Positions 1-9,484 of a DNA stretch of 38,361 nt are shown here, in pieces. Origin of the DNA: an uncultured Porphyromonadaceae bacterium (lineage in GTDB: Bacteria > Bacteroidota > Bacteroidia > Bacteroidales > Muribaculaceae); NCBI GenBank assembly GCA_947175265.1, contig CAMWMD010000029.1:1-38361 (forward strand), written 5' to 3'. Under the pieces are notes generated by a model. That model saw only the letters and a program-made list of their open reading frames with translations, was not told where the DNA came from and did not search any database. Position 1 is the first letter of the stretch. Each line of letters starts with the position of its first letter. Position numbers and translations under genes: made by a program.

Positions 1-131
1 ATGCCGAGAAGAAAACCGACGGATTGAACAAATTCAAAGAGATGTTTAACCCTACTGCCGCCTTTATTGTAGGTGATTCCGGGATAAAAGTATCTGATTT
101 CCTATCAATGGATCTCCGCACTCTATTCTAA
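1..131 (+). CDS. C-terminal end of a probable AAA/DUF4143-type ATP-binding protein (partial)
   Basis: The window opens inside a reading frame that runs from base 3 to a TAA at 129-131, giving 42 residues. The tail reads ...AAFIVGDSGIKVSDFLSMDLRTLF. Short C-terminal tails of the form 'G-x-x-G-I-x-x-x-x-F-L' followed by a hydrophobic end are what I associate with the Bacteroidales ATP-binding proteins that carry a P-loop ATPase and a DUF4143 domain. That is recognition from memory of a very short stretch, and no catalytic motif lies inside the window. The 5' part is off the left edge. Confidence 0.4.
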   Translation, partial: AEKKTDGLNKFKEMFNPTAAFIVGDSGIKVSDFLSMDLRTLF

Positions 132-225
132 CCAGAAACTGAGAAATGTGGAGGTATTCGAGGTAGTGGAGGCCGAGGAAAACCCTGTAATGCTCATAGA
201 GGAAGAGGAGAAGGAATGGAATTAA
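91..225 (+). other. Short open frame of unknown meaning overlapping the partial gene
   Basis: Frame 1 is open from about 91 to the TAA at 223-225. From 142 it reads RNVEVFEVVEAEENPVMLIE and then a run of glutamates ending in KEWN. It has no ATG. A GTG at 148 is the only plausible start and would give a 25-residue acidic peptide. The composition is more protein-like than random, so it could be the remnant of a longer gene whose 5' part has been lost, or a small acidic peptide. I do not recognise it. Confidence 0.2.
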
Positions 226-295
226 GAAATGGTGTCTATATATTTCATTTGGAATGAAGGATCACAAATGAATTGATGTATTGAAATTGAAAACA

Positions 296-722
296 ATGAA
301 AAAGATTATTTTAGCCTTATAGGTTTGACAATGCTGAATATCGGGTGTACTATCTCCCCATCCGCCACAAACCGGAAAGAACTATTCGATTCCATCGACA
401 ATATCGAGATTCTTTCCGAGGTTATTGACTCTGCCAAAAAGGAATTTGATGTTGAGGTGGTGAGATTATGGTGCCATGATACAGAAACTGGCGACCCTAC
501 CCAGATTCTTCAGACAGTAAAGGATTCTGAAATCAATTCATGGTACTATCCTGACGGTAACAAGTTTATTCCTATCCCATACGATTCTGTGCCCTTAGCC
601 CAGTTCGCAAAAATCTGGAAAACCAACCCACTTCAGCTATAACACTATCTGATCCTGGCATTAGCCAAAGAGCAGCAGACCAATATAAAAATAAGTGGTA
701 CTATGCGACTCATTACACCTGA
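296..722 (+). pseudogene. Broken lipoprotein gene, two single-base deletions
   Basis: An ATG at 296 begins MKKIILAL and meets a TAG at 320. One base earlier in frame the sequence continues IGLTMLNIGC and then a 100-residue soluble stretch to a TAA at 640. Joined, the first part is a classic lipoprotein signal peptide (two lysines, a hydrophobic core, then the sequence NIGC). A second break lies in the run of five A at 609-613: with one A restored, the frame continues past the TAA as NLENQPTSAITLSDPG... and ends in NKWYYATHYT at a TGA at 720-722. Both breaks are one-base losses. The predicted intact product would be about 140 residues, lipid-anchored, of unknown function. It could be a true pseudogene or a pair of sequencing errors; the first break lies in an alternating T/A stretch and the second in a homopolymer. 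Confidence 0.6.
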
Positions 723-730
723 GTAAATAA

Positions 731-754
731 TCTACGCAAAGACAACTGCGTAGA
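731..754 (+). terminator. Hairpin after the broken lipoprotein gene
   Basis: TCTACGCA (731-738) and TGCGTAGA (747-754) form a perfect 8-bp stem with an 8-base loop. There is no T-run directly after it, so it is a weak candidate for an intrinsic terminator or an mRNA 3' end. Confidence 0.35.
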
Positions 755-831
755 GAATGATGCTTCTACACCAGTTCTGAAAAAATCAGATATAAATATC
801 CATCTTTAGTATCAGGTTTTCATATTTTTTG

Positions 832-839
832 TAACTTTA
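832..839 (+). promoter_or_regulatory. Possible -7 box for the first TlpA-like gene
   Basis: TAACTTTA matches seven of eight positions of the Bacteroidetes -7 element TAnnTTTG and lies about 60 bases upstream of the ATG at 900. No clean TTTG lies 19-21 bases upstream, so the call is tentative. Confidence 0.35.
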
Positions 840-899
840 CACATTGTTATAGGCTGTATTACAGCAATAGGGAATACAATTAAATGAGATTAAAGAATC

Positions 900-1661
900 A
901 TGAGAGTATTTTTGGCATTGATTTTTTCAATAGTTGGATGTTTGAGTGGCTTCGCTCAAACGGAAAATGACAGTCTTGTGCGGGCAGCCGTGATCGTGGA
1001 TGGCTTATTCTTCGATAAATCCGTACCTGCCAGATCCATTATGCCGGGGCAATCCACAATTGCCCCTCTTAAAGATCCGGAAGGAAAAATGGTTATGGCA
1101 GTTTATCTGCCAAGTGGTTATGAGATAGAGGCTTCGGTAATCAATAAGGCTATTCCTGCAGAAAGGGTAATGTATGCCGAGAAATTGCTGCGCGACTATG
1201 AAGGACGAAGGCCTTCCACCTCAACCGATTATACAGGCATAGGGGTCAAAGTCGGAGAACCGTTCATAGATTTTGAATATCGTGATACTGACGAGAATGT
1301 CTGGAATAATGAGAACCTGAAAGGCAAAATTTTCGTTATCAATCTTTGGCAGACCGAATGTGGTCCATGCCGGAGAGAAATGCCAACTCTCTCAGAGTGG
1401 AAAGAAATGTTTCCGGAGGTGGTTTTTCTCTCGGCTTCACGCCATAATACGGAGGAGATTCTTCCCATCGTAAAGCAACACAACTTTACATGGACTCATC
1501 TCCAGGAAGCAAAGGATTTGGTTGCCCTTGTCCGTCATCAGGGTTTCCCTCTTACAATCGTTGTTGACAAAACAGGCATTGTCCGTTTTGCAAAAGTAGG
1601 AGCCTCCGAGGAAAATCAAGCCGCAGCAGTCTCTACCATAAAGGAATTACTCAATAATTGA
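900..1661 (+). CDS. Secreted TlpA-like thioredoxin-fold oxidoreductase
   Basis: The 253-residue protein begins with a Sec-type signal peptide (residues 1 to about 19, ending GFAQ). A C14 within IVGC could instead be a short lipobox. Residues 20-110 are a family-specific N-terminal region, with a sequence resembling the GYEIEAS segment of SusC-type or anti-sigma dimer interfaces, which I do not lean on. From about 115 comes a thioredoxin fold of the TlpA/AhpC-TSA type, with the redox motif C154-G-P-C157 preceded by W150 and the cis-proline region GFPLTIVVD near P217. Such proteins reduce or oxidise periplasmic thiols, for example in cytochrome c maturation or general disulphide repair. It stands before a second TlpA-like gene that has its own promoter, so the two need not be one operon. 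The exact substrate cannot be read from sequence. Confidence 0.85.
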   Translation: MRVFLALIFSIVGCLSGFAQTENDSLVRAAVIVDGLFFDKSVPARSIMPGQSTIAPLKDPEGKMVMAVYLPSGYEIEASVINKAIPAERVMYAEKLLRDYEGRRPSTSTDYTGIGVKVGEPFIDFEYRDTDENVWNNENLKGKIFVINLWQTECGPCRREMPTLSEWKEMFPEVVFLSASRHNTEEILPIVKQHNFTWTHLQEAKDLVALVRHQGFPLTIVVDKTGIVRFAKVGASEENQAAAVSTIKELLNN

Positions 1662-1671
1662 GCAATTCCTT

Positions 1672-1740
1672 GATAAGCATTAACGCAAGTACACGTTAGA
1701 AGCGAGTTACTTGTTTGTTTTTCCAGACAAAATGCTTATC
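1672..1740 (+). promoter_or_regulatory. 10-bp inverted repeat overlapping a promoter
   Basis: GATAAGCATT (1672-1681) and AATGCTTATC (1731-1740) are perfect inverted repeats 49 bases apart. The right arm overlaps the -7 box of the promoter at 1714-1744. It may be the 3' hairpin of the upstream transcript, an operator that loops, or both. Confidence 0.4.
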
Positions 1741-1744
1741 TTTG
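1714..1744 (+). promoter_or_regulatory. Bacteroidetes-type promoter for the lipoprotein thioredoxin gene
   Basis: TTTG at 1714-1717, a 19-base spacer and TATCTTTG at 1737-1744 match the Bacteroidetes sigma-ABfr consensus exactly. Transcription would begin near 1750, leaving a leader of about 30 bases before the ATG at 1782. Confidence 0.75.
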
Positions 1745-1781
1745 TGGGGAATAAAAAAAAATTTGCAAATAGGATACCACT

Positions 1782-2939
1782 ATGAGACTCAAATCAAATT
1801 CCATTTTAACAACGCTAACTTTGGCGGTGAGCCTAATTTCCGTGGCATCATGCGCAACTTCCAAAAAAGCCACTAAGTCTGAAAAACTTCCCGGTCTTCA
1901 TATCACTTTCACCGGAGAACAGGTGGCTGATACGGTATTTGTGACCGTCACTCCTATCCCCACAGACACCACTCTGTTTCTTAAAGAATATATTGAATCC
2001 AGGGATACCGGACCAACAAAGGCTTATGCTGTAAAAGATAGGTCAGTTCATATCTTCCCTGAGTCGGTTCCAAGTATCTATAAAATCTATTGTGACTATT
2101 ATGCCCTACCTTCATATTACATGAGGAGTTCCGATCATCTGGAGATGACAATAAATAGTCTCGGTCCGGCTCGTTATAAGGTTACCGGTGGAATTTATTC
2201 TAATGAGATACCTTTTGCAGAAGAATTCTACAAACTGAGATCAAAACTGTATAGGATCTCAAGAGATAAGTTGACTGAACATGAAATTGACTCCCTTTCT
2301 GCTGAAATGAATTCGCTCATTGACAGAATCATGGCAGTAAGCGATCCTGAGACGGCGACCCATGTCGTTACGTTCTTAGAGGAGGATTTTGTTCAATATG
2401 CATTTGACCGACTTCCTGCCGGGTCAGATAAAACACTGTTCTATACTTATGCCTGCGCGGAACGCAATTCTGCCGCCCGTGCCGATCAGCAGCAGAAGAT
2501 GCTGGAGGAGGCAGTTGAAACAAGTGCCCCTGTCCCTCAAGTTTCATTGAGCAGTCTGGACGGAAAAACATTCGACTTGTCGTCGCTGCATGGCAAATGG
2601 GTTGTTCTTGACTTTTGGTCCACGGGGTGTGCACCGTGCATAAGAGGTTTTGAAAAAATGAAAAAGGTTTATGATGAGAACTCTGATAAACTTGAAATAG
2701 TGGGAATAGCATGTGGAGATCAACTTTCCACATGGAAGACGGCAGTGGAGAAACTGGAATTGCCCTGGATTAATCTTCTTGCCCCCGATCCTTTGGCCAC
2801 TGATGGAACCGTTGCAGGTTTCCCGATAACCGCATATCCCACTAAAATCCTCGTAGACCCGGAAGGTAAACTATGCGAATATATCACAGGGGAAACAGAT
2901 GAGTTCTACACAACACTCGCTAAACGCCTCAATAAATAG
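1782..2939 (+). CDS. TlpA-like thioredoxin-fold lipoprotein
   Basis: The 385-residue product carries a lipoprotein signal peptide with lipobox V-A-S-C and the lipidated cysteine at C24, so it should be anchored in the outer or inner membrane facing the periplasm. Residues 35-240 resemble the DUF4369-style N-terminal half common in Bacteroidales TlpA proteins: a beta-rich start followed by a helical stretch rich in E, D, S and R. Residues 250-385 are a thioredoxin domain with FWSTGC-A-P-C (C283 and C286) and a cis-proline segment AYPTKILVDPEG. It probably reduces periplasmic disulphides. It has its own promoter and follows a second thioredoxin-like gene, which suggests a small redox cluster. 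The identification of the thioredoxin half is firm; the partner is unknown. Confidence 0.85.
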   Translation: MRLKSNSILTTLTLAVSLISVASCATSKKATKSEKLPGLHITFTGEQVADTVFVTVTPIPTDTTLFLKEYIESRDTGPTKAYAVKDRSVHIFPESVPSIYKIYCDYYALPSYYMRSSDHLEMTINSLGPARYKVTGGIYSNEIPFAEEFYKLRSKLYRISRDKLTEHEIDSLSAEMNSLIDRIMAVSDPETATHVVTFLEEDFVQYAFDRLPAGSDKTLFYTYACAERNSAARADQQQKMLEEAVETSAPVPQVSLSSLDGKTFDLSSLHGKWVVLDFWSTGCAPCIRGFEKMKKVYDENSDKLEIVGIACGDQLSTWKTAVEKLELPWINLLAPDPLATDGTVAGFPITAYPTKILVDPEGKLCEYITGETDEFYTTLAKRLNK

Positions 2940-3013
2940 ACTGATTGACCGGATTACTCTCAATTTTGATTAATTGTATCCTTTGCTGAATATGAGTTTT
3001 CAATTGGTTCAGT

Positions 3014-3059
3014 CATTATAAGTAATAACTTGATTTGGGGCTTAATGAGTCTTATAATG
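3014..3059 (+). terminator. Hairpin downstream of the thioredoxin lipoprotein gene
   Basis: CATTATAAG (3014-3022) pairs perfectly with CTTATAATG (3051-3059) across a 28-base loop. It lies 75-120 bases after the stop codon and before the pyrG promoter. The AT-rich stem lacks a T-run, so termination is not assured. Confidence 0.35.
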
Positions 3060-3129
3060 CTTTACAGCCTTGTGGGGAGAGGTGATGTCCTCAACCTCGT
3101 GGGTTTGCTCTAAAAAACCAGCAACTAAA

Positions 3130-3160
3130 TTTGATTATTCAACCTTTCTGATTAATTTTG
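3130..3160 (+). promoter_or_regulatory. Promoter of pyrG
   Basis: TTTG at 3130-3133, a 19-base spacer and TAATTTTG at 3153-3160 fit the Bacteroidetes promoter fully. The leader to the GTG at 3235 is about 68 bases and contains a small stem with a one-base bulge (TTCGGTC 3189-3195 against GACCCGAA 3201-3208). Confidence 0.75.
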
Positions 3161-3168
3161 CAGTTTGA

Positions 3169-4863
<1,695 letters not shown>

Positions 4864-4906
4864 ACCTTTTCAAGAAACAACCTAAAACCAACCGTAAAAG
4901 TAAATA

Positions 4907-6997
4907 ATGGACAAGAACACCGGTATAGGATTGCTGCTCATGGCAGCGGTGTTTTTCGGATTTATGTGGCTCTCCCCGAAAAAGGAGACCGTCACCGATA
5001 CCGACGACAGCACCCCGTCACAATTGGCGCAGCAGCCTGCGACTCCCGATTCCCTCTCCGCCACCGAACAGGAGTGGCTCGTGAAGAATATAATCCTTAA
5101 CGGCGAGCCAGTCATTCTCCCCGACAGCACTCATGCCACAAGACTAAACGACGGGAATATCAACCTGACCGTGGCCGGTAATACCGTCTCCGGAACTGTC
5201 ACCGTAGACGGAAAGACTCTTGACTGGGCCGACATCTCACGCCGCGACCTCAAAAAGATGACTGCCCTCGAGCAGCGTAAGGCTGTGGAGGCCGTCAGGA
5301 CTGCATCTATCTCTATGGGCCGGTACGGTAAGTTCGCTCGCTTCCTCAGCGGCAACGATTCTGTCCTGAAGATGGAGAACGACGTCATCAAACTTCAGTT
5401 CAGCGCGAAATCCGGCACAATAACACGTGCGGAATTAAAGAAATACGACACTGAATATACCCCCGATGAGAGCCAGAAACGCAAGGAGAAGGTGGTGATT
5501 TTCAACGACTCCACCAACAGCCTCAGTTTCCAGCTCCCGCTGCCGCAGGCCGTAAGCACCGCCGACCTTTACTTTACTCCCAAGGTGCTCAACGACTCTA
5601 CCATCCTCATGTCTCTCCCTATGGAGAACGGTGCTTACTGGGGCATAGAGTACACACTGCCTAAGGGTGATTCTTACGTCGTGGGAATACGCATAGTACA
5701 GGAGAATATGGCCGGAGTGGTGGAGAGCAACAACCGCAACCTCATTGTCAACTGGAAGCAGGATCTTATCCGCCAGGAGAAGGGCAAGATGTTTGAGGAG
5801 CGCAACTCCGCTCTATATTACAAATTTGCGGGTGGCTCTGTCGAGAATCTCTCCGAAAACAAGAACGATAAGGAGGAACGCGAGGCAAAGGTGCGCTGGA
5901 TTGGTTTCAAGAACCAGTTCTTCTCTTCCGTACTCATCGCCGAACGCCCCTTCAACACTGCCGACTTCGAATCGACCGTGCTCAAGAACGAGCCCTATTT
6001 CCTGAAGAGTTTCTCTGCGGAAGCAGTATCTAACGACTACGACTGGAACGCCTCCTCCCCCGTCAGGTTCTCCCTCTTCATCGGGCCTAACCTCTATCCT
6101 CTCCTCTCTGATCTTGACAAGCATACCGTAGCCGACGAAAACCTCAAACTGACCAAGATGATACCTCTGGGTTGGTCGATTTTCCGCTGGATAAACACCG
6201 GTGTCGTAATCCCCCTATTCAACTTCCTCGGCTCCTTCATATCCAACTACGGCATCATAATCCTGATAATGACCATCCTCATAAAACTTGTGCTCTTCCC
6301 GCTCACCTACAAGAGTTATCTGAGCCAGGCGAAGATGAGGGTGCTCGCCCCGGATATCAAGGCCATAAACGACAAGTATCCCGGCACGGAGAACGCCATG
6401 ATACGCCAGCAGAAGACCATGGCACTCTACAACAAGGCCGGAGCAAATCCCATGTCGGGATGTCTACCCATGCTGCTCCAGATGCCTATACTCTTCGCGA
6501 TGTTCTCGTTCTTCCCCTCGGCCATAGAGTTGAGAGGCGAGAGCTTCCTGTGGGCTAAAGACCTTGCCGCCCCCGATGCCATAATATCATGGAGCGGACA
6601 CATACCTCTCGTCACAGAATATTTCGGCAACCACATATCTCTCTTCTGTCTGTTGATGACCGTGACCAACATCATCTACACACGCATCAATATGCAGAAT
6701 CAGAGCGGAGGCATGCCCGGCATGAAGTGGATGATGTATCTCATGCCCATCTTCTTCATGATCTTCTTCAACAACTATGCCGCAGGTCTCTCCTACTATT
6801 ATTTCCTCTCCCTGCTCATCACAATCGCACAGACCTACGCCTTCAGGTTCTTTGTGAAGGAGGAAGACGTCAGGAAGACCATGGCCGAGAATGCCAAGAA
6901 ACCTAAGAAGAAAAGCGGATTCATGGCCCGTCTCGAGGAGATGCAGAAGCAGCAGCAGGCCATGCTCCGCGAGCAGCAGAAGCGTAATAAACGGTAA
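4907..6997 (+). CDS. yidC: Membrane protein insertase YidC
   Basis: YidC inserts proteins into the inner membrane, alone or with SecYEG. The 696-residue product has an N-terminal membrane helix (about 6-22, GIGLLLMAAVFFGFMWL), a large periplasmic domain to about residue 415, and the conserved insertase core from I419. The core has the helix SNYGIIILIMTILIKLVLFPLTY, the cytoplasmic hairpin with KMRVLAPDIKAINDKY, the segment PMSGCLPMLLQMPILFAMF and three further helices. The C-terminal tail is strongly basic and glutamine-rich (KKPKKKSGF... QQQ...KRNKR), as expected for a ribosome-facing tail. It is somewhat long for the family because of the low-complexity region after the first helix. It follows pyrG and is 9 bases from the next gene. 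Confidence 0.96.
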   Translation: MDKNTGIGLLLMAAVFFGFMWLSPKKETVTDTDDSTPSQLAQQPATPDSLSATEQEWLVKNIILNGEPVILPDSTHATRLNDGNINLTVAGNTVSGTVTVDGKTLDWADISRRDLKKMTALEQRKAVEAVRTASISMGRYGKFARFLSGNDSVLKMENDVIKLQFSAKSGTITRAELKKYDTEYTPDESQKRKEKVVIFNDSTNSLSFQLPLPQAVSTADLYFTPKVLNDSTILMSLPMENGAYWGIEYTLPKGDSYVVGIRIVQENMAGVVESNNRNLIVNWKQDLIRQEKGKMFEERNSALYYKFAGGSVENLSENKNDKEEREAKVRWIGFKNQFFSSVLIAERPFNTADFESTVLKNEPYFLKSFSAEAVSNDYDWNASSPVRFSLFIGPNLYPLLSDLDKHTVADENLKLTKMIPLGWSIFRWINTGVVIPLFNFLGSFISNYGIIILIMTILIKLVLFPLTYKSYLSQAKMRVLAPDIKAINDKYPGTENAMIRQQKTMALYNKAGANPMSGCLPMLLQMPILFAMFSFFPSAIELRGESFLWAKDLAAPDAIISWSGHIPLVTEYFGNHISLFCLLMTVTNIIYTRINMQNQSGGMPGMKWMMYLMPIFFMIFFNNYAAGLSYYYFLSLLITIAQTYAFRFFVKEEDVRKTMAENAKKPKKKSGFMARLEEMQKQQQAMLREQQKRNKR

Positions 6998-7006
6998 CTA
7001 CATATA

Positions 7007-7825
7007 ATGAAGGATCTGCGCACCATACGCATATTCCTCGCCACTCTCTTCTTTATCCTTGCGGTGGCTTATCTCGCGGTAAGTCCGACGATACACCCCA
7101 TAGCGAGAGTCGTGGCGAAGGTACAGATCATCCCATCCCTGATGGCAGTGGGAATGGGTGCCGTGCTCGTATGGTTCGCTGTCACATTCTTGTTCGGGCG
7201 TATTTATTGTTCCACAATCTGCCCGGTCGGAACTTTCCAGGACGTTGCTATCTGGCTGAGGCGCCGCCTTGGCCGCAGGCAGCGTCCTGTACGTTTCCGG
7301 CAGCCTGCCGCCGTGCGCTATCCTCTCGCCGTGATTTTCTTCCTGTGCCTCCTCCTCGGCGTCACCGTGGTGCCTTTCTGGCTTGAGCCTTGGAGCATAA
7401 TGCGGAATATATGCGGTGCCATACGCCCCTCGGCTCAGGAAGAGGCCTGGATTGAACTCGGCATAGGAATGGGTATCGGAGTGGTCGCGGGTATTGTGTC
7501 GGCAGTGCTCCTTATCGTGTGTGCCGCCCTTACCGGTCGAGGCTACTGCACTGAGATATGCCCCGTAGGGACGGCGCTCGGCCTCTTGAGCGACTATACA
7601 CTCCTGCATATTGAGATCGATCCTGACAAGTGCATAAACTGCATGAAATGTGAGGATGTATGCGAGGCTCATTGCATAAAGGTGGTGAGCCGTTATGTCG
7701 ACAACTCGCGTTGCATCCGTTGTTTCGATTGCCTGAAGGTGTGTCCTAATGATGCAATCCGCTATCAGATACAGCGCAACCGGCGAGGAACGCCGCTGGT
7801 CAATAAAGTGAGTGATGCGAAGTAG
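7007..7825 (+). CDS. Membrane-bound polyferredoxin, NapH/Fer4_5-like
   Basis: The 272 residues combine membrane helices (about 8-25, 42-64, 105-123, 152-174) with iron-sulphur motifs. There are two paired motifs of the Fer4_5 type, GRIYC-S-T-I-C-P (C68, C72) and GRGYC-T-E-I-C-P (C181, C185). These are followed by two bacterial ferredoxin motifs, C209-C212-C215-C219 and C236-C239-C242-C246-P. Proteins with this plan (NapH, NosR C-terminus, CcoG/RdxA relatives) move electrons between the quinone pool or cytoplasm and a periplasmic or membrane partner. None of the usual partners (napA, nosZ, cco genes) is nearby, so the acceptor is unknown. The gene begins 9 bases after yidC and is likely in the same operon. 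Confidence 0.85.
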   Translation: MKDLRTIRIFLATLFFILAVAYLAVSPTIHPIARVVAKVQIIPSLMAVGMGAVLVWFAVTFLFGRIYCSTICPVGTFQDVAIWLRRRLGRRQRPVRFRQPAAVRYPLAVIFFLCLLLGVTVVPFWLEPWSIMRNICGAIRPSAQEEAWIELGIGMGIGVVAGIVSAVLLIVCAALTGRGYCTEICPVGTALGLLSDYTLLHIEIDPDKCINCMKCEDVCEAHCIKVVSRYVDNSRCIRCFDCLKVCPNDAIRYQIQRNRRGTPLVNKVSDAK

Positions 7826-7845
7826 GGGGCAGAGTTGAGGCTCAA

Positions 7846-7866
7846 GGCTTTAGGCTTTAGGCTTTA
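7846..7866 (+). repeat. Three tandem copies of GGCTTTA
   Basis: The heptamer GGCTTTA is repeated three times without gaps between the polyferredoxin gene and thyA. Short tandem runs like this can vary in copy number by slippage. It is too far from the thyA start (80 bases) to set the reading frame. Confidence 0.6.
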
Positions 7867-7946
7867 GGTGAGCGGGTAATTAGGGGATTGGGAAATTTAT
7901 GCCCCCTTGGTTTCGTAGGGGTAATGTATTATTTAAATTCCAGTCA

Positions 7947-8741
7947 ATGAAAGAATATAAGGCCCTTCTGCGCCATATCCTTGAGAACGGACACCGTAAG
8001 GATGACCGCACCGGTACCGGCACAATATCAACTTTCGGATATCAGATGCGCTTCGACCTCTCTAAGGGGTTTCCACTGCTGACAACTAAGAAAATTCATC
8101 TCAAAAGCGTGATTCATGAATTGCTATGGTTCCTGGCCGGGGATACCAACGTGAAGTATCTTCAGGATAACGGTGTGCGAATCTGGAATGAATGGGCCGA
8201 CCCCGATGGCTCTCTCGGACATATCTACGGGTATCAATGGCGCTCATGGCCCGACTATGACGGCGGGTTCATCGACCAAATTTCCGAGGCCGTGCGCACT
8301 ATCAAGGAGAATCCTGACTCCCGCAGAATTATTGTCAGCAGTTGGAATGTGGCTGATCTCGACAATATGAACCTCCCTCCGTGCCATACGCTGTTTCAGT
8401 TCTATGTGGCCGACGGAAAACTCTCGCTGCAACTTTATCAGCGTAGCGCCGACTCTTTTTTAGGCGTCCCTTTCAATATTGCAAGTTATGCCTTGCTCAC
8501 AATGATGGTGGCGCAGGTATGTGGCCTTGAGCCGGGTGAATTCATCCACACTTTGGGCGATGCACACATATATCTCAATCATCTCGACCAGGTACACACT
8601 CAATTGGAGCGTGAGGAGCGTCCACTCCCCGTCATGCACCTGAATCCCGAAGTGAAGGATATATTCTCTTTCCGCTATGAGGATTTCACACTCTCCGACT
8701 ACAATCCTCATCCCCACATCAAAGGGGAGGTCAGCGTGTAA
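7947..8741 (+). CDS. thyA: Thymidylate synthase
   Basis: ThyA methylates dUMP to dTMP with methylene-tetrahydrofolate, the only de novo route to dTMP in organisms with this enzyme. From the ATG at 7947 the protein has 264 residues, the same length as E. coli ThyA, and the nucleophile in PPCHTLFQF falls at C146, the E. coli position. Other family motifs are [29 protein letters not shown] and [12 protein letters not shown]. The frame is open a further 16 codons upstream, but that extension has no family counterpart. folA, its usual partner because ThyA yields dihydrofolate, lies about 12 kb away on the other strand. Confidence 0.97.
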   Translation: MKEYKALLRHILENGHRKDDRTGTGTISTFGYQMRFDLSKGFPLLTTKKIHLKSVIHELLWFLAGDTNVKYLQDNGVRIWNEWADPDGSLGHIYGYQWRSWPDYDGGFIDQISEAVRTIKENPDSRRIIVSSWNVADLDNMNLPPCHTLFQFYVADGKLSLQLYQRSADSFLGVPFNIASYALLTMMVAQVCGLEPGEFIHTLGDAHIYLNHLDQVHTQLEREERPLPVMHLNPEVKDIFSFRYEDFTLSDYNPHPHIKGEVSV

Positions 8742-8757
8742 GGCTATAAAATTTGTT

Positions 8758-8799
8758 GCGTTTACCGGGAAAACACATGTGTGTTTTCCCGGTAAACGC
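8758..8799. terminator. Very strong palindromic hairpin after thyA
   Basis: Two 20-base arms (8758-8777 and 8780-8799; left arm begins GCGTTTACCGGG) are perfectly complementary with only TG between them. It begins 16 bases after the thyA stop. As RNA it would form a long hairpin from either strand. No clear T-run follows on the plus strand, so it may act as a transcript end-stabiliser or a two-way terminator. Confidence 0.65.
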
Positions 8800-8916
8800 A
8801 TTTATAAGCTATCTCTCATGTAATACACAAAAATAAATCCCTCCATCCGTAACATATTGATAATCTTATAATACCACCGGATTAATATCACAGGTTAATT
8901 TTTGTGAACTTAAAAA

Positions 8917-8949
8917 TTTGGCGTTTCTCAGGGATTTTGTGTAAGTTTG
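8917..8949 (+). promoter_or_regulatory. Promoter with no protein gene downstream (drives RNA candidate 1)
   Basis: TTTG at 8917-8920, a 21-base spacer and TAAGTTTG at 8942-8949 match the Bacteroidetes promoter. No reading frame follows on this strand for over a kilobase, but a strong terminator lies about 220 bases downstream. Confidence 0.7.
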
Positions 8950-8955
8950 CAATCC

Positions 8956-9205
8956 CCAAAGGGATAGGCATTCCCCCTAACCTCAGCCATATAGTTCTGA
9001 TGAAACATTGTTGAAAATAGAATTTTCATAAGTAAACCGACGTTCTGCCGGACAGGTCTCAATCATTGGAATTATATTTGAATTTCTTCCCGAAATATTG
9101 AGGAGGGGCAAGATATGCCCCAAAAATTATTGTGACAGGTAGTTAAATGAATGTGAATAATGTTGAGGCGGCGGAGTTGTGACAACCCCGCCGTCTTTAT
9201 TATGC
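8956..9205 (+). ncRNA. Candidate small RNA 1 (plus strand), possibly 6S-like
   Basis: The unit begins just after an exact Bacteroidetes promoter and ends at a terminator hairpin with a T-rich tail. Its ends can pair: GGCAT (8967-8971) with ATGCC (9115-9119), and CCCCT (8974-8978) with AGGGG (9104-9108), which closes a rod of about 150 bases with internal loops. Inside is a perfect 7-bp hairpin (TGAAAAT 9012-9018 with ATTTTCA 9022-9028). No credible reading frame is present. A closed rod with an unpaired middle is the plan of 6S RNA, the RNA polymerase regulator, but I cannot match a Bacteroidales 6S consensus by eye. The start is inferred from the promoter. Confidence 0.5.
9165..9203 (+). terminator. 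Intrinsic terminator of RNA candidate 1
   Basis: The stem GAGGCGGCGG (9165-9174) pairs with CCGCCGTCTT (9188-9197) with wobble at two pairs. It is followed inward by an A/C mismatch, then GTTG/CAAC around a TGA loop. The tail TCTTTATTAT is T-rich. Confidence 0.7.
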
Positions 9206-9240
9206 CCTCTTGGCATCTCGCCGGGAGAAGCCTCTCCTAT

Positions 9241-9279
9241 AAAAAACGTTAGTGCCTCATCTCACGACGAGGCACTAAC
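9241..9279 (-). terminator. Intrinsic terminator of RNA candidate 2 (minus strand)
   Basis: GTTAGTGCCTC (9248-9258) and GAGGCACTAAC (9269-9279) form a perfect 11-bp stem with a 10-base loop. Read on the minus strand the stem is followed directly by G and six T (plus-strand A run 9241-9246), the textbook form for a leftward transcript. Confidence 0.8.
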
Positions 9280-9478
9280 TGCGCTTTAATTGATATTTAT
9301 CAGTTCCCTAATTTTTATTTTACACCTAATTATCCATAAGTCAGTTCCCTACTGTTTTTAAGAATAATTCCCTACAAATATATTTATACTGCTTTTAGCG
9401 AGATTGTATCCATACATTTGTAATTTGTCATCTCAAGAAACTTTAAAACTCCTTTCGGTTTTCAAGTTTTCCCTTTTG
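9241..9478 (-). ncRNA. Candidate small RNA 2 (minus strand)
   Basis: A complete minus-strand promoter (9485-9516) and a strong intrinsic terminator (9241-9279) bound about 238 bases without a normal gene. The motif TAGGGAA occurs three times on the transcript strand (plus coordinates 9304-9310, 9345-9351, 9368-9374), twice extended to TAGGGAACTG. The only reading frame I find is a 15-codon peptide, MTNYKCMDTISLKAV, starting at a minus-strand ATG, with an AAGGAG 17 bases upstream, too far for a normal ribosome site. I read it as a regulatory RNA, with a tiny leader peptide as an alternative. Confidence 0.55.
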
Positions 9479-9484
9479 ACGATG

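Noticed and set aside
7899..7946. 16-codon N-terminal extension of ThyA
   Set aside because: The ATG at 7947 gives 264 residues and C146, both equal to E. coli ThyA; the extension has no family counterpart.
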